Positions 19,978-29,362 are shown, numbered from the stretch's first letter. The stretch is DNA of 64,000 bases from Oceanisphaera pacifica (GCF_017498065.1 NZ_JAGDFX010000006.1:124001-188000); one strand, 5' to 3'. The notes: generated from the sequence alone by a model not told the origin. Numbers and translations are program-made.

Positions 19978-22209
19978 ATGGTTGCAGTACGCAATACTCA
20001 TCTAGCAGTTAACTTTAGCCTAGAAGAGTGGGCCAATAGCCTGCCCTTTACGGCCGATGAGCAACAACAACTGAAAGCGCTTTATGAGTATTGCTCTGAG
20101 CTTAAGGCGCCGGCTGACAACCCTTTGTTGCTACCCGCGCACGATCTTCATGCGCAAGGCGTAGAGATGGTAGGCATACTGCTTACCCTGAGTATGGACT
20201 TGGACACCATTAAAGCGGCGTTATTGTATCCGTTTCTTGAACAAGGCTATCTCGACTTAGCGCAAGTAACCGCTGATTTTGATAGTACCATCAGTCAGTT
20301 ATTACAAGGCGTGACTGATATGGAAGCGATTCGTTCGCTACAAGATGTGTACACCAATAACAACTCAGAAGTGCAAGTTGATCGTGTACGACGCATGCTA
20401 ATGGCCATGGTAGAAGACGTACGAGCCGTGGTAATTAAGCTTGCGGAGCGTATTAGCTGCTTACGTGAGCTTAAGCATGCTGACGAAGAAACTCGGGTTT
20501 TGGTGGCAAAAGAAATTTCCAATATTTATGCGCCTCTCGCCAATCGACTGGGTATTGGTCAGCTAAAGTGGGAGCTTGAAGATCTTTCCTTTCGTTATTT
20601 ACACCCAGATACCTACAAGTTAATTGCCAAGTTACTGCATGAAAAACGCCTAGCGCGAGAAGCCTACATCGATCAATTTGTTGACGGATTAAAATCCGCC
20701 TTTGCTGAGGCCGGAGTGCAGGCTGAGGTTTATGGGCGACCTAAGCATATTTACAGTATCTGGCGCAAAATGCAGAAGAAAAATCTGGATTTTGATGAGC
20801 TGTTTGATGTGCGAGCGGTACGGGTAGTGACGTCACATTTACAAGACTGCTATGGCGCATTAGGGGTGGTTCACTCTTTGTGGCGCCATATTCCTCGTGA
20901 GTTTGACGATTATGTTGCTAACCCTAAACCTAATGGTTATCAGTCTATTCATACGGTAGTAATAGGCCCCGAAGGGAAAACGGTAGAAATACAAATTCGC
21001 ACCGAGCATATGCATCAAGACGCAGAGCTGGGGGTGGCAGCGCACTGGAAATATAAAGAAGGCAGCAGTGGCGGTACCAAGCAAAGTGGCTTTGAAGATA
21101 AAATAGCTTGGCTGAGAAAGCTGCTGGCATGGCAAGAAGACATGGCCGAAAGTGGCTCTTTGGTTGATGAGCTGCGCAGCCAAGTATTTGAAGACAGAGT
21201 GTATGTATTTACGCCCAAAGGCGAAGTGGTGGATATGCCGCTAGGAGCTACTCCCCTTGATTTTGCCTATTACATTCATAGTCAAATTGGACATCGCTGT
21301 ATTGGGGCTAAAATAGACGGTCGCATTGTGCCTTTTACTTATCAGTTACAAACCGGCGATCAAGTGGAGATTATTACCCAAAAGCAGCCTAATCCTAGTC
21401 GCGATTGGATGAACCCAAATCAAGGCTTTTTACGCACCAGCCGTGCCCGCGCCAAAGTCAGTACTTGGTTTAAAAAACAAGACAGAGACAAAAATATTGT
21501 GGCTGGGCGCGAGGCATTAGAAAAAGAGCTAGAGCGATTAGGCTTAGCGTTTTCTTCCTTAAATAAAACCGTACTCGAGCGCTTTAATGTGGCGCACCTT
21601 GATGATTTACTGGCCGGCATAGGCGGGGGTGATCTTAGGATCAACCAGTTGCTGAATTTTTTACAAGCGCAATATAAAAAGCCCACCAGTGCCGAAGAAG
21701 ACGCTGAAGCCTTGCGGCAGTTGGAGTTAAAAGCCGCCAAAAAAGCGCCGGTGCAAAAGAATAAAGATCATGTAGTGGTACAAGGGGTTGGCAACTTGCT
21801 GACCAATATTGCCCGCTGTTGCCAGCCCATTCCAGGTGATGAAATTATCGGTTTTATTACCCAAGGTCGCGGCATTTCTATTCATCGCAGCGACTGTGAG
21901 CAGCTAAAAGAGCTACAAAGTCAGCATCCAGAGCGTGTGGTAGAAGCAGTATGGGGGGAAAATAACAGCGGTGGTTATCAGCTGACCTTGCGGGTGTTAG
22001 CCAATGATCGCTCTGGCTTATTGCGTGATATCACCACTATTTTGGCCAATGAAAAAATTAATGTTACCGAATTTAGTAGCCGAGCGAATCGTAAACAGCA
22101 AACGGCGACCATGGATATGGAGCTAAAAATCTACAATATAGATACGCTGAGTCGCGCGCTGGCTAAAATTAGCCAGTTGCCCGATGTAATAGAAGCGAAA
22201 AGACTATAA
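19978..22209 (+). CDS. relA: (p)ppGpp synthetase I
   Basis: 743 residues (E. coli RelA 744). Ribosome-associated enzyme that makes (p)ppGpp when uncharged tRNA occupies the A site. Order: an inactive HD hydrolase domain (the HD pair is replaced, for example by AALLYP), the synthetase domain with the YQSIHT motif, a TGS domain (VFTPKGEVVDMPLGATPLDFAY), a helical and zinc-finger region with a CC pair, and a C-terminal ACT domain. ATG with AGGGATAGTT upstream, 9 nt after rlmD. Confidence 0.97.
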   Translation: MVAVRNTHLAVNFSLEEWANSLPFTADEQQQLKALYEYCSELKAPADNPLLLPAHDLHAQGVEMVGILLTLSMDLDTIKAALLYPFLEQGYLDLAQVTADFDSTISQLLQGVTDMEAIRSLQDVYTNNNSEVQVDRVRRMLMAMVEDVRAVVIKLAERISCLRELKHADEETRVLVAKEISNIYAPLANRLGIGQLKWELEDLSFRYLHPDTYKLIAKLLHEKRLAREAYIDQFVDGLKSAFAEAGVQAEVYGRPKHIYSIWRKMQKKNLDFDELFDVRAVRVVTSHLQDCYGALGVVHSLWRHIPREFDDYVANPKPNGYQSIHTVVIGPEGKTVEIQIRTEHMHQDAELGVAAHWKYKEGSSGGTKQSGFEDKIAWLRKLLAWQEDMAESGSLVDELRSQVFEDRVYVFTPKGEVVDMPLGATPLDFAYYIHSQIGHRCIGAKIDGRIVPFTYQLQTGDQVEIITQKQPNPSRDWMNPNQGFLRTSRARAKVSTWFKKQDRDKNIVAGREALEKELERLGLAFSSLNKTVLERFNVAHLDDLLAGIGGGDLRINQLLNFLQAQYKKPTSAEEDAEALRQLELKAAKKAPVQKNKDHVVVQGVGNLLTNIARCCQPIPGDEIIGFITQGRGISIHRSDCEQLKELQSQHPERVVEAVWGENNSGGYQLTLRVLANDRSGLLRDITTILANEKINVTEFSSRANRKQQTATMDMELKIYNIDTLSRALAKISQLPDVIEAKRL

Positions 22210-22213
22210 AGAC

Positions 22214-22278
22214 GGCGGTACGCTTTACGCGATAAGTTAAAACAAAACGTGGTTCGTCTTTAACGTGTGGCGTACCGC
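22214..22278 (+). repeat. Heptad array and palindrome between relA and mazG
   Basis: Five 7-nt units begin 5 nt after the relA stop. A 9-bp inverted repeat (22215-22223 with 22270-22278) encloses them, and an inner GTTAAA/TTTAAC pair could extend the fold. It resembles the array after ispH. Confidence 0.55.
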
Positions 22279-22314
22279 GTATGACGTACGGCTTCTTTTA
22301 CATAGGAACTATCT

Positions 22315-23124
22315 ATGAAACAGCAAAATTATTCACTCGATGATTTACTGGCTATTATGGCGGCGTTGCGCGATCCGGTTAACGGCTGTCCGTGGGATAA
22401 AAAACAAACCTTGGCCAGCATAGTGCCTCATACGTTAGAAGAAGCCTATGAAGTGGCGGATACTATTGAGCGAGGAGCCATTACCGAACTGCCAGGTGAG
22501 CTGGGAGATTTATTATTTCAAATTGTATTTTATGCCCAACTGGGGAAAGAGCAGTCGCAGTTTGACTTTAATGATGTAATACAAGCAATAAATGACAAGC
22601 TGGTGCGCCGCCATCCTCATGTATTTGCTGATCAGGTTTTCTCTAGTGAAGCGCAGGTAAAAGCCAATTGGGAGCAGACGAAGGCCGAAGAGCGTCAAGC
22701 ATTAGATGCGAATGCGACTAGCGTGTTAGATGATATTCCTCGCAATTTACCCGCGTTAACCCGAGCGAATAAAATCCAAAAACGCTGCTCGGCGGTGGGC
22801 TTTGATTGGCGCGAATTAGCGCCTGTTATTGATAAAATTCACGAAGAGCTAGAAGAAGTGAAGGCTGAACTTACGCCTAGTCTGCCCAATCAGGAACGCA
22901 TTGCCGATGAACTCGGTGATCTATTATTTGCCTGCGTTAACCTAGTGCGCCACCTTAAAAAAGATCCCGAAGCTGTGTTGCGCGGTGCCAATGATAAGTT
23001 TGAACGCCGATTTAGAATGGTTGAAAAAGCCTTGCAGGCAGCAGGTAAAGACAGCCGTGAGTGCAGTGAAGAAGAGCTGGATCGTTACTGGCAACAGGCT
23101 AAGTTAGCAATCTCTCAGCAATAA
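22315..23124 (+). CDS. mazG: Nucleoside triphosphate pyrophosphohydrolase
   Basis: 269 residues (E. coli MazG 263). Hydrolyses NTPs to NMP and pyrophosphate; in E. coli it lowers ppGpp and limits starvation-induced death, which fits its place after relA. Two tandem all-alpha MazG domains are visible: CPWDKKQT followed by EEAYEV and a GELGDLLFQ metal site in the first, and EELEEVKAE followed by DELGDLLFACVNLVR in the second. Confidence 0.95.
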   Translation: MKQQNYSLDDLLAIMAALRDPVNGCPWDKKQTLASIVPHTLEEAYEVADTIERGAITELPGELGDLLFQIVFYAQLGKEQSQFDFNDVIQAINDKLVRRHPHVFADQVFSSEAQVKANWEQTKAEERQALDANATSVLDDIPRNLPALTRANKIQKRCSAVGFDWRELAPVIDKIHEELEEVKAELTPSLPNQERIADELGDLLFACVNLVRHLKKDPEAVLRGANDKFERRFRMVEKALQAAGKDSRECSEEELDRYWQQAKLAISQQ

Positions 23125-23195
23125 GCTGCCATTAGCTAAGTGGCACACTTATGCTTTAACACACAGTGCCGATAAGGTATGCAGGAGGACGGTCA

Positions 23196-23999
23196 ATGAC
23201 ACGTTTATGTGGATTACTATACTTGTGCTTGAGCCTATCGGTGATGGCCGCTGAGCGTTCAGAGCTGGCTGACACAGCTGTGAGTGATGCCAATGTTGCT
23301 AGCGATTCGCAAAACACAGGCTCACAAAAAGCGCAGGCAAACTCACCGCAGAGCACTCAGCCTAATAGCAAACCTGATCGAGAAAATGACGAGCTAACCA
23401 ATGCGCTTCAGTTAGCGCAAAGTGAAGTTGAAGAGGGTGAGCTACGTGCCATTCCCTTATATGAAGAGTACCAGCTGATTGAGTGGATTAATGCCAACCA
23501 CCATTTAAAGCAAGTGCGTGATATTGATAACTGCCAATTAGTACAAGATATTGAAGCTCGAGCTGAAGTCTTGCGTTTACCTGCTTATCAGTTTTTATGG
23601 GGAGATATGCTGGCGTGGGGAGTTTGTGTTCCTCAACAACCTCGCCGCGGATTAACCATGCTCTGGAAAGCCGCTGAGCAAGGGCTACCAGCGGCATTGG
23701 AGCAATTAGGGCGTTATTATTATAATGGCACCTTGGTACAAAAAAACCGCCAACGGGCTGCACCTTTAATGCAAGAAGCTGCCAGTCTCGGGTTAGAAAA
23801 AGCGCAGTTTGCCTGGGCGCGCTGGTTATTAGCTGGCAGTGGCAGCCCTCTTGATTATCCTCAAGCTTATTTGTGGTTAAAAAAGATGGTGCTGGCCGAT
23901 AAAGCACAGCATCAAGAGGCGGAAAAGCTGAGTGCAGCTTTAGCCAGTAAAATGCCGGCGAGTAAGGTTAAGCAGTTAAATAATCAGCTACTTTTTTAG
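23196..23999 (+). CDS. motX: Sodium-type polar flagellar motor protein MotX
   Basis: 267 residues. MotX and MotY form the periplasmic T ring that holds the PomA/PomB stator in Na+-driven polar flagella. A signal peptide (1-18, cleavage near VMA-AE) is followed by a low-complexity Ser/Gln/Asn linker (about 20-80) and then the MotX core. The core has CQLVQDIEARAE, the YQFLWGDMLAWGVCV block, and Sel1-like repeats including GLPAALEQLGRYYYNG and SLGLEKAQFAWARWLLAGSGSP. I place the start at ATG 23196 because AGGAGG lies 7 nt upstream; an earlier in-frame start at 23166 would disrupt the signal peptide. The linker looks longer than in Vibrio MotX. It is isolated from any flagellar operon here, as motX usually is. 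Confidence 0.85.
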   Translation: MTRLCGLLYLCLSLSVMAAERSELADTAVSDANVASDSQNTGSQKAQANSPQSTQPNSKPDRENDELTNALQLAQSEVEEGELRAIPLYEEYQLIEWINANHHLKQVRDIDNCQLVQDIEARAEVLRLPAYQFLWGDMLAWGVCVPQQPRRGLTMLWKAAEQGLPAALEQLGRYYYNGTLVQKNRQRAAPLMQEAASLGLEKAQFAWARWLLAGSGSPLDYPQAYLWLKKMVLADKAQHQEAEKLSAALASKMPASKVKQLNNQLLF

Positions 24000-24088
24000 T
24001 GTAAAAGCGAGGCTGCTCTTTAAATCAATGGGCGAGTTAAGAATTCTCTGGTAAATTTCTATATATATAAGTATTAAGTGTTATTCTA

Positions 24089-24115
24089 CACGGCTTATTG
24101 TGCCAATAAGCCGTG
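24089..24115 (+). other. Perfect inverted repeat upstream of nsrR
   Basis: Perfect 11-bp stem (24089-24099 with 24105-24115) and 5-nt loop. There is no T tract, so it is a poor terminator for motX; it could be an operator or a leader hairpin for nsrR, whose ATG is 78 nt downstream. Confidence 0.5.
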
Positions 24116-24193
24116 CCTGTGGCTGCATGCGTGGCTATATGCATATATGAAGCTATTTATACCTCACGTTTTTCTTATTCAGGATATGTCGAC

Positions 24194-24637
24194 ATGAAGC
24201 TGACCACCTATACCGATTTTGGTCTAAGAACCTTGATGTACTTGGCAACCCTGCCCGAGGGAGAGCTAACCAGCGTGGCGCACGTTGCTAATGTGTATGA
24301 GATATCGCGTAACCATTTGGTTAAAATAGTGAATCAGCTGGCGCGTGAGGGTTATATTCGTGCTATTCGCGGTAAAAACGGCGGTATTTGCTTAGCGCGT
24401 AAGCCTGCTGACATTAACATTGGTACTGTGATCCGCACTTTAGAGAATAATATTCAAGGTATAGATTGTGGCAGTCCCGCTTGTTACTTGGTGAAAGTCT
24501 GCCGATTAAAGGATGCGTTAAAGAAAGCCATGGATGCTTTTTTAGCCGTGATGGACGGCTATACCTTGGCGGATCTTATTGGTAACCGAGACGAACTAAT
24601 GGTGATTTTTAGCGAGCTAGACCCCCCGAAAAAATAG
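24194..24637 (+). CDS. nsrR: Nitric-oxide-sensing repressor NsrR (Rrf2 family)
   Basis: 147 residues. Winged-helix Rrf2 protein that binds an iron-sulfur cluster through Cys92, Cys97 and Cys103, matching the E. coli NsrR ligands 91/96/102. The recognition region ISRNHLVKIVNQLAREGYIRAIRGKNGGI is close to E. coli. NO would destroy the cluster and derepress NO-detoxification genes. The start at ATG 24194 has AGGA 9 nt upstream; upstream in-frame codons are not homologous. In enterics nsrR precedes rnr, but here rnr is 30 kb away. Confidence 0.88.
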   Translation: MKLTTYTDFGLRTLMYLATLPEGELTSVAHVANVYEISRNHLVKIVNQLAREGYIRAIRGKNGGICLARKPADINIGTVIRTLENNIQGIDCGSPACYLVKVCRLKDALKKAMDAFLAVMDGYTLADLIGNRDELMVIFSELDPPKK

Positions 24638-24709
24638 CGGTCAGCTGGAAGCTAGAAGTGAAAACCCAAACATACTGATTTAGTCTCTTTCTTCCAGCTT
24701 CCAGCTTTC
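24636..24709. repeat. Paired AGC-heptad arrays between convergent nsrR and yfjD
   Basis: Plus-strand heptads begin inside the nsrR stop codon, and minus-strand heptads begin within about 3 nt of the yfjD stop. Each reads AGC on its own gene's strand. The arrays are complementary: 24644-24658 pairs with 24691-24705 at 14 of 15 positions across a 32-nt loop. This gives both transcripts a 3' hairpin. Confidence 0.7.
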
Positions 24710-25974
24710 TATTTGTAATAGTGGGGGAGTATGCGTACTAGCTTGATCATATTATTTTCTACATCAAGAATTTCAATAGGATAACCGGCTAGGCGTAGGC
24801 AGATATTAGCTTTAGGAATATCTTCTAAATACTCGATAATTAAGCCGTTCAGCGAGCGGGGGCCATCGTTAGGTAACTGCCAATTAAGCTCTTTGTTGAT
24901 ATCACGAATACTCACCGAGCCCTCTATAAGGTAAGAACCGTCATCTTGCGGTGTTATCTCTTCACTCAAGGTAGGGCTAATGGTGGTGGTAAAGTCACCG
25001 ACAATTTCTTCCAGAATATCATCCAAGGTCACTAACCCCTGAATGTCCCCGTATTCATCTACAATAATGCCAATGCGCTCTTTGTTACGCTGAAACTTAA
25101 CCAGTTGCACATTGAGCGGTGTGGCCTCGGGAATATAGTAAAGCTCACGTAGGGCACGCATTAAGTTCGATTTACTAAATTCATCTTTTGCAAATAAGCG
25201 TAGCGCATCACGGGCATGGATAAAGCCCAGAGCATCGTCAATATTATCCCGATATAACAACACTTTAGTGTGCGGGCTTTGCATTAACCGGCGGCTAATA
25301 CTCTTCCAATCTTGTGTGACATCTATGCCGTAAATTTCATTACGCGGCACCATAATATCGTCTACTGTGACCTTTTCTAAATCTAAAATAGACACCAGCA
25401 TATCTTGGTGACGACTCGGGATCAGCGCCCCCGCTTCGTTGACTATGGTGCGTAATTCTTCAGAGCTAATCGCATTATCTTCTTGGCTATGAGGGTTAAT
25501 ACGAAATAACAATAGTAGGCCATTAGAAATCGCATTAATCATCCAGACCGCAGGGTATAAGAGAACCATGAGTGGCTTAAGTATCACAGAAGCCGGAAAG
25601 GCGACTCGTTCAGGATATAAAGCCGCGAGTGTTTTAGGCGTGACTTCGGCAAAAATAAGCACCACTACGGTCAGTGCCACAGTGGCAATGGCCACCCCAT
25701 AATCGCCAAATAAACGCATTGCAATTAAGGTGGCAATAGCAGATGCCAAGATATTGACGAGATTATTACCGATTAAGATCAGGCCAATAAGCCGGTCTGG
25801 GCGAGATAATAAAGTTTCTACTCTTAACGCTGACTTATGTTTATTTTGCGCTAAATGCCGCAACCGGTAGCGATTTAACGACATCATGCCCGTTTCTGAG
25901 CTGGAGAAAAAAGCAGAAATAAAAAGTAGTACTATCAGGATACCGCTAAGGGTACCCGTGGATATCTCGTCCAA
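24709..25974 (-). CDS. yfjD: CNNM/CorB-type membrane protein with CBS domains
   Basis: 421 residues. Order: a DUF21/CNNM transmembrane domain (about 1-185) with FFSSSETGMMSLNRYRLRH and VVLIFAEVTPKTLAA, tandem CBS domains (about 200-335, with DIMVPRNEI and DEYGDIQGLVTLDDILEEIVGDF) and a CorC/HlyC C-terminal domain. Close to E. coli YfjD (CorB). Family members are linked to Mg2+ or Co2+ transport. Start is TTG 25974, aligning with the YfjD N-terminus. Order yfjD-ypjD divergent from ffh is conserved. Confidence 0.92.
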   Translation of the reverse strand: MDEISTGTLSGILIVLLFISAFFSSSETGMMSLNRYRLRHLAQNKHKSALRVETLLSRPDRLIGLILIGNNLVNILASAIATLIAMRLFGDYGVAIATVALTVVVLIFAEVTPKTLAALYPERVAFPASVILKPLMVLLYPAVWMINAISNGLLLLFRINPHSQEDNAISSEELRTIVNEAGALIPSRHQDMLVSILDLEKVTVDDIMVPRNEIYGIDVTQDWKSISRRLMQSPHTKVLLYRDNIDDALGFIHARDALRLFAKDEFSKSNLMRALRELYYIPEATPLNVQLVKFQRNKERIGIIVDEYGDIQGLVTLDDILEEIVGDFTTTISPTLSEEITPQDDGSYLIEGSVSIRDINKELNWQLPNDGPRSLNGLIIEYLEDIPKANICLRLAGYPIEILDVENNMIKLVRILPHYYK

Positions 25975-26042
25975 GCAGACCGTCCTGTCTTATATACCAA
26001 TTTAAAATAAGGGCTAACATTATAGCTGTATCACCACATAAT

Positions 26043-26831
26043 TTACCCTAATAGCACTTCTCGTACAAAGCGACTACCAAAATAGGCCAATGTTAATAGC
26101 AAACTGCCCGCCACACTGGTCCAGATCACTTTACGACCACGCCAGCCTAAGCGGTGATGTCCCCACAATAAGCCAACATAGACACACCAAGCAAGTATGG
26201 TCAGCACGGCTTTATGTGCTTTGGTAGGGCTAAACATATCTTGCAAGAAGAACAGGCCGGTAGAAATAGACAGCGTTAATAACACCACCCCCACAAAAAT
26301 CAGCCGAAATAGATAACGTTCTATGGTCATTAGTGGCGGCATGGCGGGGAGGTTAGTCAGCTTATGATTTTTTAATCGATTATTTAAAAAGCCGAGTAAA
26401 ATAGCTAACAGTGAGGCAATGGCCAGTAGCGAGTAAGACATTAAGCCTAAGCCAATATGGACTAATACCTCGGGGCGAGTTTCTAGATACATGCTGTAAT
26501 AACTGGGTAATAGCACATCGGCGGCCAGCAAAATGCCCGCAAAGCCATAAACCAGCGGCATTAGCAGCCAAACTTTAAAGCGCGTCACCAGTAACGTCAT
26601 CATAATACTAATAATCAGACTGACCAGCGAGGCGACATGTAGAATGCTTAAATTTTGCCCAGGCACTAGCACCACAGAATCGAACAGCCAAAGGCCGTGC
26701 AATAAAATGGCGCATGTTGCGGCCAGCAGGCTATAGCGGCGCCGATTGCCCTTAGGGTTGAGCATGTTATGTATACAGGCGAAGGCCGCTAATAAATAAA
26801 ATGCCATCGCCAAAACAGCAAGCAATTTCAT
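26043..26831 (-). CDS. ypjD: YpjD-like inner-membrane protein of the cytochrome c assembly family
   Basis: 262 residues with about eight hydrophobic helices, of the CcmC/CcsA-related fold. GxLSYSLLAIAS in the middle and the KAVLTILAWCVYVGLLWGHHRLGWRGRK segment near the C-terminus include the histidine-rich loop typical of the family. E. coli YpjD is a homologue next to ffh; its exact function is unsettled. Divergent from ffh across 144 bp and 68 nt upstream of yfjD, so they may be co-transcribed. Confidence 0.88.
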   Translation of the reverse strand: MKLLAVLAMAFYLLAAFACIHNMLNPKGNRRRYSLLAATCAILLHGLWLFDSVVLVPGQNLSILHVASLVSLIISIMMTLLVTRFKVWLLMPLVYGFAGILLAADVLLPSYYSMYLETRPEVLVHIGLGLMSYSLLAIASLLAILLGFLNNRLKNHKLTNLPAMPPLMTIERYLFRLIFVGVVLLTLSISTGLFFLQDMFSPTKAHKAVLTILAWCVYVGLLWGHHRLGWRGRKVIWTSVAGSLLLTLAYFGSRFVREVLLG

Positions 26832-26975
26832 AATGAATTTAAGCCATTAATCGGTTAAATGAGAAGAGTTGTCAGTATACCCTTAACACAAAGCATATCG
26901 CTACCCAAGCTCACTTAAGTTCGGTGGATTATTTGGGTATACTAGTAGTAATTTTCGCCAAATGCGGGCTACATC

Positions 26976-28367
26976 ATGTTTGAAAATCTTACCGAAAGAC
27001 TATCGCATACCCTGAAAAACATCAGTGGTCGTGGTCGTTTGACTGAAGACAATATCAAAGAAACCTTGCGTGAAGTGCGCATGGCTTTATTAGAAGCCGA
27101 CGTGGCACTGCCAGTGGTTCGGGAATTTGTGAACCGAGTAAAAGAGCGTGCGGTGGGGACTGAGGTCTCTAAATCACTGAGCCCAGGACAGGCTTTTATT
27201 AAAATAGTGAATGCTGAGCTGGTTGCCGTGATGGGGGAGGCCAATGAAGGGCTTAACTTATCGGTAGCACCGCCGGCCGTTATTTTAATGGCGGGCTTAC
27301 AAGGGGCGGGTAAAACCACCTCTGTGGGTAAGCTGGCTAAGTATTTAAAAGAAGAACAAAAGAAAAAAGTATTAGTGGTGAGTGCCGATGTGTATCGACC
27401 TGCCGCTATTAAGCAGCTAGAAACTCTGGCCTCAGATCTAGGCGTGGAATGCTTCCCCAGTAATATAGAACAAAAGCCAGTTGATATTGGGCGCAATGCG
27501 TTGGATTACGGGCGCAAACAATTCTTTGACGTCTTGTTGGTGGATACCGCCGGCCGTTTGCACGTTGATGAAGACATGATGGGGGAAATTCAGCAGCTGC
27601 ATGACGCCATCACCCCTATAGAAACGCTGTTTGTGGTGGATGCTATGACCGGGCAAGATGCGGCTAATACCGCCAAAGCCTTCAGCGAAGCGCTACCGTT
27701 AACCGGTGTAATTCTGACCAAGGCCGACGGTGACGCTCGTGGTGGTGCCGCCCTGTCTGTGCGCCACATTACCGGTAAGCCGATTAAGTTTATTGGTATG
27801 GGCGAAAAAATAGAAGCCCTAGAGCCCTTCCATCCTGAGCGTATTGCTTCTCGTATTTTAGGCATGGGTGACATGCTGTCTCTTATTGACCAAATGGAGC
27901 GCTCGGTTGATAAGGATAAAGCCGCCAACATGGCGAAAAAGCTGAAAAAAGGCAAAGGCTTCGACTTAGAAGACTTTCGCGATCAGCTAATACAAATGCG
28001 CGACATGGGTGGTATGTCTAGCCTAATGGATAAGTTACCGGGCATGGGGAAATTACCTGACTCGGTAAAAGATCAGGTTAACGATAATATGACGGTGCGC
28101 ATGGAAGCCATTATTAGCTCTATGACCCCCAAAGAACGTCGCTTTCCTGATTTAATTAAAGGTTCGCGCAAACGCCGTATTGCCATGGGCTCTGGCACCG
28201 AAGTGCAAGAGGTGAATAAATTGTTGAAGCAATTTACCCAGATGCAAAAAATGATGAAGAAAATGTCCGGCAAAGGCGGCATGCGTAAAATGATGGGCCA
28301 AATGAAAGGCATGATGGGCCCAGGTGGTATGGGCGGCATGGGGGGAGGCGGACGCGGCCCTTTCTAA
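26976..28367 (+). CDS. ffh: Signal recognition particle protein (SRP54 homologue)
   Basis: 463 residues (E. coli 453). GTPase that, with 4.5S RNA, delivers nascent membrane proteins to FtsY. N domain (about 1-90); G domain with P-loop GLQGAGKTTS, DTAGR and TKADGDARGG; then a methionine-rich M domain (about 300-463) with the RNA-binding SGTEVQEVNKLLKQF block and a Met/Gly-rich tail. Followed by 200 bp carrying the rpsP promoter, so the ribosomal operon has its own start. Confidence 0.97.
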   Translation: MFENLTERLSHTLKNISGRGRLTEDNIKETLREVRMALLEADVALPVVREFVNRVKERAVGTEVSKSLSPGQAFIKIVNAELVAVMGEANEGLNLSVAPPAVILMAGLQGAGKTTSVGKLAKYLKEEQKKKVLVVSADVYRPAAIKQLETLASDLGVECFPSNIEQKPVDIGRNALDYGRKQFFDVLLVDTAGRLHVDEDMMGEIQQLHDAITPIETLFVVDAMTGQDAANTAKAFSEALPLTGVILTKADGDARGGAALSVRHITGKPIKFIGMGEKIEALEPFHPERIASRILGMGDMLSLIDQMERSVDKDKAANMAKKLKKGKGFDLEDFRDQLIQMRDMGGMSSLMDKLPGMGKLPDSVKDQVNDNMTVRMEAIISSMTPKERRFPDLIKGSRKRRIAMGSGTEVQEVNKLLKQFTQMQKMMKKMSGKGGMRKMMGQMKGMMGPGGMGGMGGGGRGPF

Positions 28368-28468
28368 ATAGATTCAGCTTGCCCTGCCAGATAATGGCTG
28401 CAAGCAGCCATCAATGAAATATTTGGCGTATTAGGCCAAAACTTGCGGTTGTGCGGATGTCAATTTGG

Positions 28469-28496
28469 TTGCATTGTCGCCATATTAGAGTACACT
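28469..28496 (+). promoter_or_regulatory. Probable promoter of the rpsP operon
   Basis: TTGCAT (28469-28474), 16-bp spacer, TACACT (28491-28496), 70 nt upstream of rpsP. No better pair is visible in the ffh-rpsP gap. Confidence 0.5.
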
Positions 28497-28518
28497 TGCG
28501 CAGCTTATTTTAAGCTCG

Positions 28519-28539
28519 GGTTCGCACTGTCTGCGAACC
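28519..28539 (+). promoter_or_regulatory. Leader hairpin before rpsP
   Basis: A perfect 8-bp GC-rich stem (28519-28526 with 28532-28539) with 5-nt loop is followed by CGTTTGTTTC and then the rpsP ribosome site. It lies inside the predicted leader and could act as a weak attenuator or a structure sensed by a ribosomal protein. Confidence 0.45.
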
Positions 28540-28567
28540 TCGTTTGTTTCAGTATATAGAGGACGAT

Positions 28568-28819
28568 ATGGTAACCATTCGTTTACAACGTGGTGGCGCA
28601 AAAAAGCGTCCGTTTTACCAAGTAGTTGTTGCAGATAGCCGTTATGCTCGCGATGGTCGTTTCATCGAGAAAGTAGGTTTCTTCAACCCTATCGCAACTG
28701 GCCAAGCAGAAAAACTGCGTTTGGACCTAGAGCGTATCAACCATTGGGTTGGCCAAGGTGCTAGCGTTTCTGAGCGTGTAGCCAAATTGGTAAAAGATGC
28801 CACTAAAGCGGCAGCTTAA
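28568..28819 (+). CDS. rpsP: 30S ribosomal protein S16
   Basis: 83 residues, matching the S16 family from [17 protein letters not shown] through the [13 protein letters not shown] segment. Binds 16S rRNA in the body of the small subunit. The start is ATG 28568 with GAGG upstream; the frame is open to 28544, but that would precede the ribosome site. First gene of rpsP-rimM-trmD-rplS. Confidence 0.97.
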   Translation: MVTIRLQRGGAKKRPFYQVVVADSRYARDGRFIEKVGFFNPIATGQAEKLRLDLERINHWVGQGASVSERVAKLVKDATKAAA

Positions 28820-28840
28820 GTTTTAAGGTAGGGAATTAAA

Positions 28841-29362
28841 GTGAGCGAACCTGTAGTTGTAGGCCAACTGGGCGCCGTTTACGGCATTAAAGGTTGGTTG
28901 AAGGTCAACTCCTTTACCGACCGACCAGAAGGCATTTTCGATTATCAGCCTTGGCTGATGAAAGACGGAAGCGGCTGGCGAGAAGTTCAGGTATCTGGAT
29001 GGAAACGTCATAACAAAGGTCTTATTTGTAAGCTGAGTCATGTAGAGCAGCGCGAAGAAGCCCAACTGCTTACCGGCTTCGACATTGCCGTAGATGCAGC
29101 CTCGTTTGTTGCGCTACCCAATGACGAGTTTTACTGGCGCGATTTAATCGGCTGTCGGGTGAAGAACACCAAAGGCTATGACTTTGGCTTGGTGTCTCAG
29201 CTGATGGAAACCGGTTCTAACGACGTATTAGTAATTAAAGCGAATGCTAACGATGCATTTGGTAAGCACGAACGGTTAATTCCTTTCGTGGAAGACCAAG
29301 TAATACAGTCTGTTAATATTACAGACCGCATCATTGAAATTGATTGGGATCCGGATTTTTAA
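28841..29362 (+). CDS. rimM: Ribosome maturation factor RimM
   Basis: 173 residues. Binds S19 and promotes maturation of the 30S head. N-terminal RimM beta-barrel with [18 protein letters not shown], then a PRC-barrel with [11 protein letters not shown] and the [10 protein letters not shown] strand. GTG start at 28841, 21 nt after rpsP, with AAGGTAGGG upstream. Confidence 0.96.
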   Translation: MSEPVVVGQLGAVYGIKGWLKVNSFTDRPEGIFDYQPWLMKDGSGWREVQVSGWKRHNKGLICKLSHVEQREEAQLLTGFDIAVDAASFVALPNDEFYWRDLIGCRVKNTKGYDFGLVSQLMETGSNDVLVIKANANDAFGKHERLIPFVEDQVIQSVNITDRIIEIDWDPDF

